This document shows positions 1 through 9,464 of a stretch of 25,000 nucleotides of DNA, in pieces. The notes under the pieces are model-generated. The model searched no databases and was not told the origin of the DNA. It worked only from the letters and a program-made list of their open reading frames with translations. Position 1 is the stretch's first letter. Each line of letters starts with the position of its first letter. Source of the stretch: Chrysomallon squamiferum (Eukaryota > Mollusca > Gastropoda > Neomphalida > Peltospiridae). Both the position numbers and the translations under genes were made by a program. The stretch spans positions 11,175,038 to 11,200,037 of the forward strand of contig CM022667.1 in assembly GCA_012295275.1 (NCBI GenBank). The letters run 5' to 3'.

Positions 1-300
1 ACCAGCTGTGGTGACCTTAATGTTCGTATTTACTGGAAAGATTATGCAATCTGTAACTAACTCTTTAACATGTTAATATTATCTCTGAAAACATCTCCCC
101 TAGTCAGAGCCCATGAATAAGTGCGTGTAGTCATGATTTAAAATAATCCGTGAAGGTCTGACCTTGAGAGATGTCGCAGTGTGTCTCTGTGTGTGTCTCT
201 TTCTCTCTCTGTCTTTTTCTCTTCAAGCAATTCTTTTAAGATTTATAAATTCTTTAATCGTCTTTGTTCTATAATTGTTTATCATTATATAGATCATCGT
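1..300. other. Unique AT-rich sequence with a short CT/GT-rich tract
   Basis: Bases 1-180 are non-repetitive, with no open frame or RNA signature I recognise. Bases 181-236 are a short mixed CT/GT tract whose open frame is an artefact of low-complexity sequence. No gene is visible. Confidence 0.6.
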
Positions 301-363
301 TATCATAATCATCATCATCAACATCAGCAGCAGCAACAACAACATCGTCATCATCATCATAAT
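301..363. repeat. Compound trinucleotide tract (ATC/AGC/AAC)
   Basis: Runs of ATC, AGC and AAC triplets follow each other without a shared pure unit. This is a decayed compound microsatellite. Histidine/glutamine-rich translations across it come from the triplet period. Confidence 0.8.
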
Positions 364-1140
364 TATGTGCTTTCTCTTTTCGGTTTGTTTGGTTTATTAT
401 TATTATTGTCAGTGTCATTTTAATATTTACTCAAATGTAAGTAAATGAATGAATGAATGAGGAAAATAAATGTATTAATTACGAAAAAGAGAACAATTCG
501 CTAATTTAAATGCCTAAACGAGAACTGTTTAAAGACCTAAGATTTAAACTGTAAAAACAAGAAAACGATAAACTAAAAAAAAAAAAAAAAAGAAGAAGAA
601 AAAAACCAAAAATCCAGCAAAGAACACACACAAACAACATGATATTAAATAAATTCAAGAAATATTGATCTGATCACAACTAATAAAAATTAAAAAAATT
701 AAAATAAAATTCATAATTTCTTTTCGAACTGTTTTCCTTTCGCTTGGTCAGTTTCGATACATCTGCGAAAAAAAAAAAGTATCGTCAAGATAATTGTGAA
801 GTCAGCATTTCCTGAAACATCTTTTTGTCTCAGCGACAATAAATAAATACATTTCATATAATCAAATCCATAAATAACAAAAACTATACCCGAAAGACAT
901 TAGATAGCAGTATGACATGAAAAGATGTGAATATATCGCTGTTACGTTATCTGTGCCATACATAAACATATCTGAGTTTTATTATTATTATTTTTCTTTT
1001 TTGCATCTAACCACGTTAGAGAACATCATTATGAATAATTTACAACAAATATTGTTTGTTTTATTTTTGTTTAGGTATTCCTGTAGAAAGATATATAATG
1101 ACTGTTAAAGTGTGTCTCTTTTTCTCTGTGGTTCTGTATG
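364..1140. other. AT-rich spacer with short A-runs
   Basis: Mostly AT-rich sequence with no supported gene. It includes a short GAAT tract (444-461), a 17-base A run (575-591) followed by AAG triplets, and a shorter A run near 768-778. The open frame near 917-1108 is short and resembles nothing I know. Confidence 0.55.
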
Positions 1141-1187
1141 TGTTTGTATGTATGTATGTCTCTCTCTGTCTATAATTTATCTATGCT

Positions 1188-1190
<3 letters not shown>

Positions 1191-1262
<72 letters not shown>
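1191..1262. repeat. (AT)36 microsatellite
   Basis: An uninterrupted run of 36 AT units (72 bp). The unit is self-complementary, so the tract can fold on itself or extrude as a cruciform. It continues directly into a CA-rich tract. Confidence 0.97.
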
Positions 1263-1264
<2 letters not shown>

Positions 1265-1412
1265 ATACACACAAAAACACACACACATGCGCACACACAC
1301 ACACTCACACATGTTAGATTTATGTGTGCCTATATGTTGTGTGTGTGTGTATGTATGTATAGATAAAAGATAGAGAGAAAAAGAAATAGACTTACAGACA
1401 GACAGACAGACA
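1263..1412. repeat. CA, GT, GTAT and CAGA tracts
   Basis: CA-rich tract at 1266-1312, GT-rich tract at 1337-1350, ATGT units to 1361 and CAGA units at 1395-1412. The CA and GT tracts are complementary to each other across about 25 bp. Confidence 0.85.
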
Positions 1413-1513
1413 TAAAGAGAGACATGCAGCCAGACAGAGATAGGTGGATACAAACAAAAAAGTGATAGAGAGAGAAAAGAAGCGATGACAAAGGAAGTTA
1501 CAAATATATTATT

Positions 1514-1531
1514 CATCTATCTATCTATCTA

Positions 1532-1601
<70 letters not shown>

Positions 1602-1604
1602 CAC

Positions 1605-1636
<32 letters not shown>
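1514..1636. repeat. Compound array (ATCT)n-(CT)25-(AT)7-(CA)n
   Basis: Four tract types in series: ATCT units (1514-1534), CT units (1537-1586), AT units (1587-1600), then CA-rich sequence with one AT interruption (1601-1636). Each junction is a one-base change of unit, as expected for microsatellites that grew from one another. Confidence 0.93.
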
Positions 1637-2020
1637 TCATACATTGTATATATCACTTTGTCATCGTTTCTCTCTCCCCCTCCCCTCCCTCCCTTCCTTG
1701 AAATAAAACTTTAACGACTAATTTCTATTTAATCATCTGTATAATCTGGACATCCCATCAACACTAGTAAAACATTTTTTTTTCTTCTCTTCAGACTGTA
1801 TTTACATGTCTACATAGCACCCTGACTACCTACTTAAAGCGGTAAATTGTAAATATCGTAGGCCATCGCCGAATTTATTGCACAAGAACCCCAAAACTAA
1901 CTGTATCCGACATGTGTTAATAGAATTTCTTGTACTTTATCAACTGTGTGATGGCCACTACTTTCAGAAATTACCTCAGTTAATTAGATTCTCTTCCTCG
2001 TTGATTCATTTAGGTTAGAG
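1637..2020. other. Unique AT-rich spacer
   Basis: Apart from a short CCCT-rich tract near 1675-1700, this stretch is non-repetitive. I see no coding, RNA or transposon signature. Confidence 0.5.
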
Positions 2021-2041
2021 AAAAAAAAAAAAAAAAAAAAA
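2021..2041. repeat. Poly(A) run (A21)
   Basis: A run of 21 A. No retroelement body is recognisable upstream, so it may be a simple A expansion rather than a retroposon tail. Confidence 0.9.
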
Positions 2042-2222
2042 CAAGATGTATAAAAATAACGTGTGTTAGAGTGATGTGCGTTTTAATTAGTGTGTGAGTT
2101 TAGGAGTAGATGTTGTATTTTCTGAAATGTGAGTAATTATTGGTTATGGTTGCTTAATTGATATTTATATTATTTTGCATTAAATGTGGGTAAAATATGA
2201 AAGAAAAAAATTAGATATGTTT

Positions 2223-2416
<194 letters not shown>

Positions 2417-2545
2417 CTTTCTGAATTAATGAACTAGTTAGATGTATTTCAAGATATATAATTAATTACTGTTGCCATGAATGTTTTCCTAATTACTAAC
2501 CACTAGAAAAAGAGGTTATCAGTAATACTATCTATACATATATAC

Positions 2546-2554
2546 GTACATACA

Positions 2555-2587
<33 letters not shown>

Positions 2588-2600
2588 GTGTGTGTATATA
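2546..2600. repeat. (TACA)n followed by TG/TA tract
   Basis: About ten TACA units (2546-2584) pass into a TG- and TA-rich tract that leads into the 22-bp minisatellite. Confidence 0.92.
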
Positions 2601-2676
2601 TATTTGTGTATGTGTGTGCATGTATTTGTGTATGTGTGTGCTTGTATTTGTGTATGTATTTGTGTATGTATGCATG
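2601..2676. repeat. 22-bp minisatellite, two full and two partial copies
   Basis: The unit starts TATTTGTGTATG and continues as TG dinucleotides. Copy 1 (2601-2622) and copy 2 (2623-2644) differ at one base. Shortened copies follow at 2645-2656 and 2657-2676. It probably arose from the adjacent TG/TATG microsatellite. Confidence 0.85.
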
Positions 2677-2690
2677 TATGTTACATATGT

Positions 2691-3137
2691 ATGCCCGCTT
2701 CCCATTTTGAAAATTCCACTTGATCTAATCTCCTATCTTTCACCAAACAAACAGCAACTCGTCATTTTCGCAGACTCGCAAACTCCAACAACCTTTCCTG
2801 TCTAACTCTGAAACTTCTAACTTCAGACTTTTCTCCAGTTAAGAACAATTCGAGATACACAAATCCTACACACGCCTCTGTCACAGCCTGAGCAAGAGAA
2901 CTCGAGTATTTCTTTGTTGGCTTGACTCGTGGGTGCTAAGTGCTGAAGAGATGGGGGTCAGAGGATAACCTGGACGTAGATCGATCTCGCGCGCATGCTG
3001 ACCAGTGCTGGACGGTATTAGCCGTCAACTGACCGACCCTCTTTCACAAATACAGGACCGGTCAGACAAGAGGGAGTGGGGGGTCCGTGGTCAAAATGTT
3101 CATTGTTTTTGTAGTTCTTGGTGCTTTTATAGCAATA
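2691..3137. other. Unique segment, GC-richer at 2880-3090
   Basis: No repeat and no supported gene. The centre contains CpG clusters and short inverted repeats: GACGG/CCGTC with a 6-nt loop at 3011-3026, and CTGACCG/CGGTCAG at 3029-3035 and 3059-3065. The function is unknown. Confidence 0.5.
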
Positions 3138-3389
3138 CTATTAATAATAATAATAATAATTAAAAAAAAAAAAATAAAAAATAAAAAATAATAATAATAA
3201 AAAAAAAAAAAATAATAATAATAATAATAAAAGTAATATTAGTAATTATTATGATGATGATGATGATAACGAGAACATCTACAACAACAATAAAACAGCT
3301 AGGACAACATGCTACCACTACCACCACCACTACTACTGCTACAATTATTATTACTATTGTTGTTGTTGTTGTTCTTATTGTTGTTGTTG

Positions 3390-3429
<40 letters not shown>

Positions 3430-3490
3430 ATTTGGTTTTTTTAATTATTTTTATGTTATAGTTGTAGTTGTTGTTGTTGTTGCTGTTGTT
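3138..3490. repeat. Compound TAA / poly(A) / ATG / GTT / TTA array
   Basis: Successive tracts: TAA units and A runs (3138-3232), ATG units (3246-3267), CTA/CAC triplets (about 3311-3335), GTT units (3357-3393), TTA units (3392-3427) and further GTT units (3468-3490). Poly-Asn and poly-Val/Ile open frames on both strands are artefacts of the triplet period. Confidence 0.9.
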
Positions 3491-4131
3491 GATATCGAAC
3501 AACTTATTTGTCCTCGATGACCCACTTGGAAACTTCCTTTCACCTAGAAGTCACCAACTGATCTATCACTAACCATACATCATTATTTTTCTTTTCCACG
3601 ACAAAGATTACTTCCTGCTATTCGTTAACAGTTGTCATGGAATCCTGACAGCCATTTTCTTCATCATTCCAGCCATTGTTACACAAGCAACAAACAAATA
3701 ATAATAATACCTAGTGTCCTAAAATAATACAACATATCCAGCTTTTCTTAAATGAACGGTTTTTTTTTTTTTTTTTTTTCAAACGTGAAGTATCTGAAAC
3801 TAAATAAAGCTAAAACTCTACATCATACTTATTTCTTTAGTTTCCGTATTGATCGGTGCCACGAAAAAACACGACCCCGATTAACCTCTGCATTATATAG
3901 ATCAGTACTAGCGTCCTAAGAATAGTCTCGGTCTTTGGGGACGATTTTCATTACCTCGTGAATCACGAATTTGTGTTCTGGATTGTCGAGACTGCCACAG
4001 AACGAGACTATGTCCCTCGACCTATATTTTATGTTTTAGCGGTAAAGTGTCTTGATATTTGTTTAATTTAATTTTATTGTATTTATATTAGCTTTATGTT
4101 TTATTTTGGTGTTTTGTTTCGCTTCATTGCT
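3491..4131. other. Unique spacer with T20 run and an inverted-repeat zone
   Basis: A T20 run lies at 3760-3779. An inverted repeat has arms ATAGTCTCG (3922-3930) and CGAGACTAT (4003-4011). A tight hairpin TCGTG-AAT-CACGA (3956-3968) lies inside its loop. No coding signal is seen. Confidence 0.55.
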
Positions 4132-4440
4132 CTTTATTTATTTATTTATTTATACATTTTGTTACAGTGATGGTGGTATTGTAACACTAACGACAGAAGT
4201 AAAATCAGCAATTGAAGCAGCAACAGTAGTAGTAGTTATAGTGGTAATGATAGCAGTAGTATCAGTGATAGTAGTGTTAGTAGTAATAATAGTAATATTT
4301 CTTGTTGTTGCTGTTGTAGTACTAACAGCAGTAAAGGTAGAAGTCATAGTAGGAGTAACAGTTGCAGTTGTAGTAATAGTATGTCTTGTTGCTATGGAGT
4401 TGTTTTAGTAGAAGCTGTTATACGGGAAGTATTAGTTTCA
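4132..4440. repeat. (TTTA)n followed by decayed (AGT/GTA)n
   Basis: TTTA units at 4132-4153 are followed from about 4190 by some 230 bp of heavily mutated AGT/GTA/GCA/GTT triplets. The three-base period keeps frames open on both strands (Val/Ala on +, Thr/Ile on -), but the peptides are low-complexity. Confidence 0.75.
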
Positions 4441-4900
4441 GTTGCAACAGCACTCAAAGCAGAAACAAAATGAAAGAACAGAACTGTAATAAAAACAAGT
4501 TTAGAGTTCTAAGTCTGTCCTTTGTTCGATTCTTGTGGATGATCCAATAAGAATATTCACCTCTCTCGCAGACTTAAAAACTCAGTCAAACAATTCCAGA
4601 CGTACACATTTACTAATTGAAAAAGGCTGGCGGGGGGAAGGAAAAAAAAAAAGAGCTGGTTTGTATATCTTATTTTCAAGCCAGTGAAGGCCAACTTAAC
4701 GACGGCAATTTTACTTCGTTTCGTTCAAATGAAGTCAATTCAGTCGAATTCGTTGTTTAGACTCGACCATCAAATTTCCGGTTGTCGTTTTAAACACCAA
4801 AATTAAAAGAAACAAATTTTGTCCTTAGTGCAGACGTGTACTTAAATCATTCTATTGTCTAGGTTACGAGATTAGATTGTAATCGAAAAAGAGAAAGAAG
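4441..4900. other. Unique AT-rich spacer
   Basis: Non-repetitive apart from a G6 and A-rich patch near 4630-4655. No gene or element is recognised. Confidence 0.5.

Positions 4901-4942
<42 letters not shown>
4901..4942. repeat. T26-A16 snapback
   Basis: A run of 26 T is followed directly by 16 A with no spacer, forming a perfect inverted repeat with no loop sequence. It may be two opposed homopolymer tails, or an assembly join at a homopolymer. Confidence 0.92.
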
Positions 4943-5210
4943 GTAAGAAAAGAAAAAGAAACAGTCGAGATATTTTGAGCCAGTCAATTAAAATTACTTC
5001 AAAGGGGAGCTCTATTGTGTTACAGCATTATATATATAAGATACACACACACTGATCTAAATTACTTTTCTCTACTTTTGATTATTTTCGTCATTCATTT
5101 CTTTCGTTCATTCTTTTGTTCATTCTTTATTTTTTTCTTTGTTTATTTCTTCTTCTGTTGTTCTTTTTTCACTTGTATTCCTCTACAATTTTTCTTATTT
5201 CGTAATCAGT
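4943..5210. other. AT-rich, T-rich spacer
   Basis: Contains a short AT/CA tract (5029-5052) and a TTC/TTT-rich stretch (5095-5170). The open frame here is low-complexity Phe/Val. No gene is visible. Confidence 0.5.
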
Positions 5211-5313
5211 TTATTATTATTATTATTATTGTTGTTGTTGTTGTTGTTGTCGTTGTTGTGTTGTTCTTATTATTATTGTTGTTATTATTATTATGAATAA
5301 TAATAATTATTTC
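5211..5313. repeat. (TTA)n-(GTT)n-(TTA)n compound trinucleotide array
   Basis: TTA units (5211-5230), then GTT units with one GTC variant (5231-5265), then TTA/TTG units and AAT units to about 5313. The A-to-G switch between blocks recurs in several arrays of this window. Confidence 0.9.
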
Positions 5314-5705
5314 AAATCAACTTGAAAATCGGTGTAATCATTAATTCATTTTGTTTATCTTGTCTCTTTTACTATTCCTTCTCAGTACCAAACCCAAATC
5401 CGCGAAATAACAATAAATAAATAAATAACGTAGAAACAATAGCATTCTAAGCAATGCTATTAATTTTAATACGGGCAGCAATGACGGCATTATGACATAA
5501 ACTACGTAATTATTCTTATTTATTTGAAATAGCGTGAACAGTTCATGATTGATTTGTTTTGATTACTTCACAAATCTCTATTTATTGGCAGACTGAAATA
5601 TGAAAAATCATTCATATTTTTATTTTTATTTTTTAATTTTATTTTGGTATTTCCTTCATTTAATCTTTTTTCCCCCGTTCCTTCATTTTTATTTTTTTAT
5701 TTTTG

Positions 5706-5706
<1 letters not shown>
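5314..5706. other. AT-rich spacer
   Basis: Contains a short AATA tract (5412-5428) and a TTTTA-rich stretch (5614-5706). No gene signal. Confidence 0.5.

Positions 5707-5770
<64 letters not shown>
5707..5770. repeat. (TTA)21 microsatellite
   Basis: Uninterrupted TTA units for 64 bp. The poly-Tyr open frame across it is an artefact. Confidence 0.96.
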
Positions 5771-5771
<1 letters not shown>

Positions 5772-5848
5772 TTTTCACCATTTTGTTATATTTACCTTTG
5801 TTTGAGACACAACAACCGTTATGTTTTTTGTGCTGGGGTGTCGTTAAA

Positions 5849-5921
5849 CATTCATTCATTCATTCATTCATTCATTCATTAGTATTACGTTGTATTTATT
5901 TATTTGTTTATTTGTTTATTT
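5849..5921. repeat. (CATT)8 and TTTA/TTTG tract
   Basis: Eight CATT units (5849-5880), a short unique gap, then TTTA/TTTG units to about 5921. Confidence 0.9.
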
Positions 5922-6013
5922 TTTAAGCATTTGTTCTTTTTCCACATATTATTGTTATCAATGAAATAAGCAATGAAAACTATTTATAACTTTTGTTTCT
6001 GGTTCTCTTTGGG

Positions 6014-6118
6014 TTTTTTTTTTTTTTTTTACAGAAACAGGTAATGAGGAAGTATTAAGATTGATTACATTATAAGACCAGCTGTGTGTGTGTGTGTGTG
6101 TGTTTGTGTGTGTGTGTG
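6014..6118. repeat. T17 run and (TG)n tract
   Basis: T17 at 6014-6030 runs straight into ACAG, which resembles a 3' splice site by chance or otherwise. A TG array with one TT interruption follows at 6083-6118. Confidence 0.85.
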
Positions 6119-6276
6119 AAAATGAAATATATCGTTGTGAAAGTAACGAAGAAAATGCTTGGATGGAAATCACGTTAACAGTAATATAAATGTTATGTGT
6201 GTAAAGAACTGGCATAATGTAAAGTAATATCATATAAACTGGATACCATAACAAGAAACTGCGTAAATATAATACA

Positions 6277-6309
6277 CTATCTATCTATCTATATATATAT
6301 ATATACATC

Positions 6310-6389
<80 letters not shown>
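6277..6389. repeat. (CTAT)n-(AT)n-(GA)38 compound array
   Basis: CTAT units (6277-6292) and AT units (to 6305) are followed after a short gap by a perfect GA array (6313-6389), about 38 units. Confidence 0.95.
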
Positions 6390-6392
<3 letters not shown>

Positions 6393-6775
6393 GAACAAAT
6401 AGAGAAATAAAGGGATTGAGAAAGAGTGAAACGGAAAGAATGAGAAAAGACTTAAATAGAAGGAAAGAGAAAGAAGAAAGATAATTAGCGTTTACATTTC
6501 TTTAGTATATATTACTTTTCTTTCTTAGTTTACTTAAGTTTATACCTGCTTACTTATTTATTGATATGCTTATTTACTTCATTGCGTACTTACATAACAA
6601 CTGATTTACTCAGTTACTTAAATTACAAACAGTATTTAATTAGCATATTCTTAAATTCTTGCTAATAATTAGCCTTCTTAATTCTGCATCTGCTGTTGAT
6701 GTATAAAAGTTCGTAAAACTAAAACATTTCAATTCTGCATAAAACAAGCACATATAATTAAATAAACAGAATAGA
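6390..6775. other. Unique AT-rich spacer
   Basis: Begins purine-rich (GAAA/GAGA words to about 6480) and then becomes AT-rich with scattered TTAC words. No gene or RNA seen. Confidence 0.5.
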
Positions 6776-6838
6776 AAAACAAGCAAACAAATAAACAAAC
6801 AAACAAACAAACAAATAAATAAATAAACAAAAATTTAA
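6776..6838. repeat. (AAAC/AAAT)n tract flanking a tRNA-like segment
   Basis: AAAC and AAAT units for about 60 bp. On the minus strand this T-rich tract lies directly 3' of the tRNA-like segment at 6841-6915, where a SINE tail or Pol III oligo-T terminator would be expected. Confidence 0.85.
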
Positions 6839-6840
6839 AA

Positions 6841-6915
6841 ATCGCCCCAAACCAGGATTGAACTTAGAACGTTTCGCTCCATATATGTACGCTTTACCGC
6901 TGCCCAGCAATCCCA
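6841..6915 (-). mobile_element. tRNA-like segment, probable SINE head or decayed tRNA pseudogene
   Basis: Read on the minus strand, it has a D-arm-like word AGCGGTAAAGCG (+ strand 6889-6900) and a T-loop/B-box word GTTCAATCC (+ strand 6855-6863), and it ends GGGGCGATTTTT. The order and spacing fit a tRNA-derived Pol III promoter. The T stem and acceptor stem do not pair well, so a functional tRNA is unlikely. It is adjacent to the AAAC/AAAT tract, and a similar segment in the same orientation lies at 17829-17900. SINE derivation is an inference; I cannot name the family. Confidence 0.5.
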
Positions 6916-7028
6916 GAAAACTCTCCTAAACATCAGCATTTACTTGAAAGTACACACATCAGCTGATATTTACACTTTTCAACATCTGCCTATTGAAATT
7001 CAAACAACGAGAAACGTGAAAATTGGTC

Positions 7029-7200
7029 TTTAAGATCATTCCACATTGACGACAACGGGAAGTGACCCAGTGGGGAATTGGTCCCGGTTCTGACCAGCCC
7101 TGAGGCAAATGTACTTCTGTAACTTAACTACAGTCGTCTGCGACCTAATTTTAAACTGAAATCGGTTTAATTCTTGCTGTCGTTTGTTCTAGAAGTACAC
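7029..7200 (+). repeat. Unrecognised dispersed element, copy 1
   Basis: Shares a series of blocks, in the same order and at similar spacing, with 7580-7735. The blocks are TTAAGATCATTCCA, ATTGGTCCCG (7077-7086), CCCTGAGGCAA (7098-7108), GACCTAATTTTAAA (7142-7155) and a TAATTC...TCGTTT block. Relative to the second copy it has about 25 extra bases before the GGTCCCG block. No coding capacity. The family is unknown; a non-autonomous transposon or SINE body is possible. Confidence 0.5.
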
Positions 7201-7224
7201 TTTTACCAATACGTCCCCATACTA

Positions 7225-7260
7225 GATTTGATCCTGTCACAGTCCAAGCCTGAGGCGAAA
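7225..7260 (+). repeat. Partial copy of the same 36-bp core
   Basis: Aligns without gaps to 7075-7110 with 24 of 36 identical bases by eye. Shared words are TTTGATCCTG at the left and GCCTGAGGCGAAA at the right. Similarity does not clearly continue downstream. Confidence 0.4.
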
Positions 7261-7377
7261 TAGCTGAGAGCTTCGTTATTGCTAGTTATGCTGTAGTTTA
7301 TATTAATTTAAATTTAATTTATTATTTGGTTAACATATAGTAAGTATACGTGCGTATATGTATATAGCTATGTGTGT

Positions 7378-7550
7378 GCTGCTTGCGTACGTATGTATGT
7401 GTGTACGTGTGTGTGTGTGTGTGTGTGTATGTGTGTATGTATTTTAAGATTTTGAATGTTCGGCCATCACGACAACATTGGGTGTATGTATGTATGTATG
7501 TATATATGTATGTATGTATGCATGTATGTATGTACGTACGTATGTACGTA
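7378..7550. repeat. GT and GTAT arrays separated by about 40 bp of unique sequence
   Basis: GT-rich array with TACG variants (about 7385-7440), a unique gap, then GTAT units with CATG and TACG variants (7482-7550). Both strands give Cys/Tyr/Val or His/Thr frames that are repeat artefacts. Confidence 0.92.
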
Positions 7551-7579
7551 GCTAAGGGTTTCAGCTTGTTTTGATCAAC

Positions 7580-7735
7580 TATTAAAGACATTCCAAACAC
7601 AACATTTGATCCCGAAATTCGTCCTACCCTCAGGCAAGCGTTAAAAAACCAAAACGAAAACTATCGAGACTGACCTAGTTTAAAAAATAATTTCAGCGTA
7701 ATTCACACCGCTCTCGTTTTCCGGTCGTAGAAAAG
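7580..7735 (+). repeat. Unrecognised dispersed element, copy 2
   Basis: Collinear with 7029-7200. It has TTAAAGACATTCCA, TTTGATCCCG (7605-7614), CCCTCAGGCAA (7627-7637), GACCTAGTTTAAAA (7672-7685) and TAATTC...CTCGTTTT. From the left edge of the core to the GACCTA block is about 69 bp, against 67 bp in copy 1. Copy 2 starts directly after the GTAT array, so the array may have grown at its edge. Confidence 0.5.
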
Positions 7736-8340
7736 GTTAGAAAAAAATAATAATTCTCCCTTGTTTTCTGGAGGTAACGTCAGTTATTTTCACATTACTT
7801 ATTAAATGACTTATTTTCTTACAAAATGACCTATTATTTCGAGCCGAGCAACACGATTACTTGGCAGTCGTCCAACAAGTGTTTAGGTAACTGAAAGCAA
7901 TTTAAAAGAAGCAGACGGCTAAATTTGAAGAGATAATGACGAAGGGAATTCGATTCGCAAAGATCGGTAGAGAAAAAAAAAAAAAAAAATAAATAAATTT
8001 TAATTAAATAATTGTGCTATTTAGTTTACAAAGTAATTTTATTTAGTAAGAGTAGTAGGATCAACTACTGTAACGATGACATTGGTAAATAAATAAATAA
8101 GTTGCATTGCTTGAGAAATATTAACGTCATTATTTTCTATTAAGTGTAATAGGCTTATGTAAATGTCACTTTTCCTTTAAGTTCTCATTATTTAGTTTTT
8201 TGTTTTGTCGTAAAGTTGACTGTGGTCACAACAGAAGTGAATTTAAGCTGATATTAACTTAATTTCCTGTTGAAACAATAATTTAAAAGCAAAATAAAAA
8301 TAAAAATATTGCTATTAATTTCTTATTCATTTATTTTAAA
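7736..8340. other. Unique AT-rich spacer
   Basis: Contains an A17 run (7973-7989) and short AATA tracts (8083-8101). The 7740-7940 part is non-repetitive with several CpGs. No gene identified. Confidence 0.5.
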
Positions 8341-8353
8341 TTTATTTATATAT

Positions 8354-8388
<35 letters not shown>
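8341..8388. repeat. (TTTA)12 microsatellite
   Basis: TTTA units with one TATA variant near the left end. Confidence 0.94.
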
Positions 8389-8510
8389 CGTGTTTGTTTA
8401 TTTTTGTTTGCTGCAGGGTCATTCTTTTTTTTCTTTTTATCTTTTTATACCTTTTTCAAAATTTGTGTTAGTGGAGACCATTATGCGGTATTTACGGATT
8501 GCCTTACATA

Positions 8511-8571
8511 GTTTCTTTCTTTCTTTCTTTCTTTCTTCTTCTTTTCTTCTTCTTCTTATTATTATTATTAA
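8511..8571. repeat. (TTTC)n-(TTC)n-(TTA)n compound tract
   Basis: TTTC units shorten to TTC and then change to TTA within 60 bp, a clear unit-to-unit transition. Confidence 0.9.
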
Positions 8572-8652
8572 ACAGTTAGTTTTTTTATTTCTTTTTATCT
8601 ACATTTATTGGCTGAAAAACTTGAAAATGGAGATGAAAGAACAAACAAAGAC

Positions 8653-8655
<3 letters not shown>

Positions 8656-8727
<72 letters not shown>
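8656..8727. repeat. (GA)36 microsatellite
   Basis: Uninterrupted GA units over 72 bp. It is polypurine on the + strand, like 2226-2410, 6313-6389 and 16188-16294. Confidence 0.97.
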
Positions 8728-8729
<2 letters not shown>

Positions 8730-9005
8730 AATTCATATGTAATATTATGTTGTTGGAAAGTGTTACTAATTATGTTATAAACTGTCTGAAAATCGTGTCG
8801 TCTGCAAAATGCCGCGGTTTATTGTCACCGCGTAAAGATTTTTCAGTGTATATAGATGTCTGTGTTTGATTTCATACTGCGTTTCCGAGTGATAAATATA
8901 ACATAAAAGTACTGCAGTTATACTTGTTGTTTTTATGTCATTATTTTACACTGCTTATTGGGTATATTGATATAACTTAGTTTATATGTGTATGTTTTCG
9001 TGGGG
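8728..9005. other. Unique spacer with a GC hairpin
   Basis: Contains CGCGGT (8813-8818) and ACCGCG (8827-8832), a perfect 6-bp stem with an 8-nt loop in otherwise AT-rich DNA. No gene seen. Confidence 0.5.
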
Positions 9006-9300
9006 TTTTTTTTTTTTGTTTTTTTTTTTTTTCGTTCTTTTCGTTTATTTTCTTTGTTTGTTTTTTTGTTTTTTTAAATTTTGTTTCTGAATAGATGGTT
9101 GTGCAACTGTACATATGTGTTCTTTCTTAGTGTATTCTAATTAATGTATGTTAAAGTCTGCTTTTGTTTTGTTTGGCTTCTTTTTATTGACTTCGTATGT
9201 TGTTTTTATCTCTTTTTTTTTCTCTTTTTCTTATTTCTTTTCTTATTATTCTTATTATTATTAATCAAAAAAAAAAAAAAACATTAAAAAAAAAGAAGAA
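9006..9300. repeat. T-rich region ending in an A15 run
   Basis: T12-G-T14 at 9006-9032, then T-rich sequence with TTTG and TTTC words, TTA units near 9243-9262 and A15 at 9267-9281. It has low information content and no gene. Confidence 0.75.
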
Positions 9301-9401
9301 AATCCAGATTTAACAAAGATGGTTTTTGAATAAAATCGGTTAACACTTATGTAACGTGTGCCTATGTTTGTATGTGTATGTGTGTGTAGCGCGTGTGTGG
9401 G

Positions 9402-9463
<62 letters not shown>
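9402..9463. repeat. (TC)7-(GT)24 compound array
   Basis: A short TC tract (9402-9416) abuts a perfect GT array (9416-9463). A less regular TATG/TGTG stretch precedes it from about 9363. Confidence 0.95.

Positions 9464-9464
<1 letters not shown>

Noticed and set aside
6014-6034. T17 plus ACAG as a 3' splice site
   Set aside because: Homopolymer T runs followed by AG are common in this window, and no open exon follows.
6841-6915. Functional tRNA gene
   Set aside because: The T stem and acceptor stem do not pair properly, so only a tRNA-derived or pseudogene call is supported.
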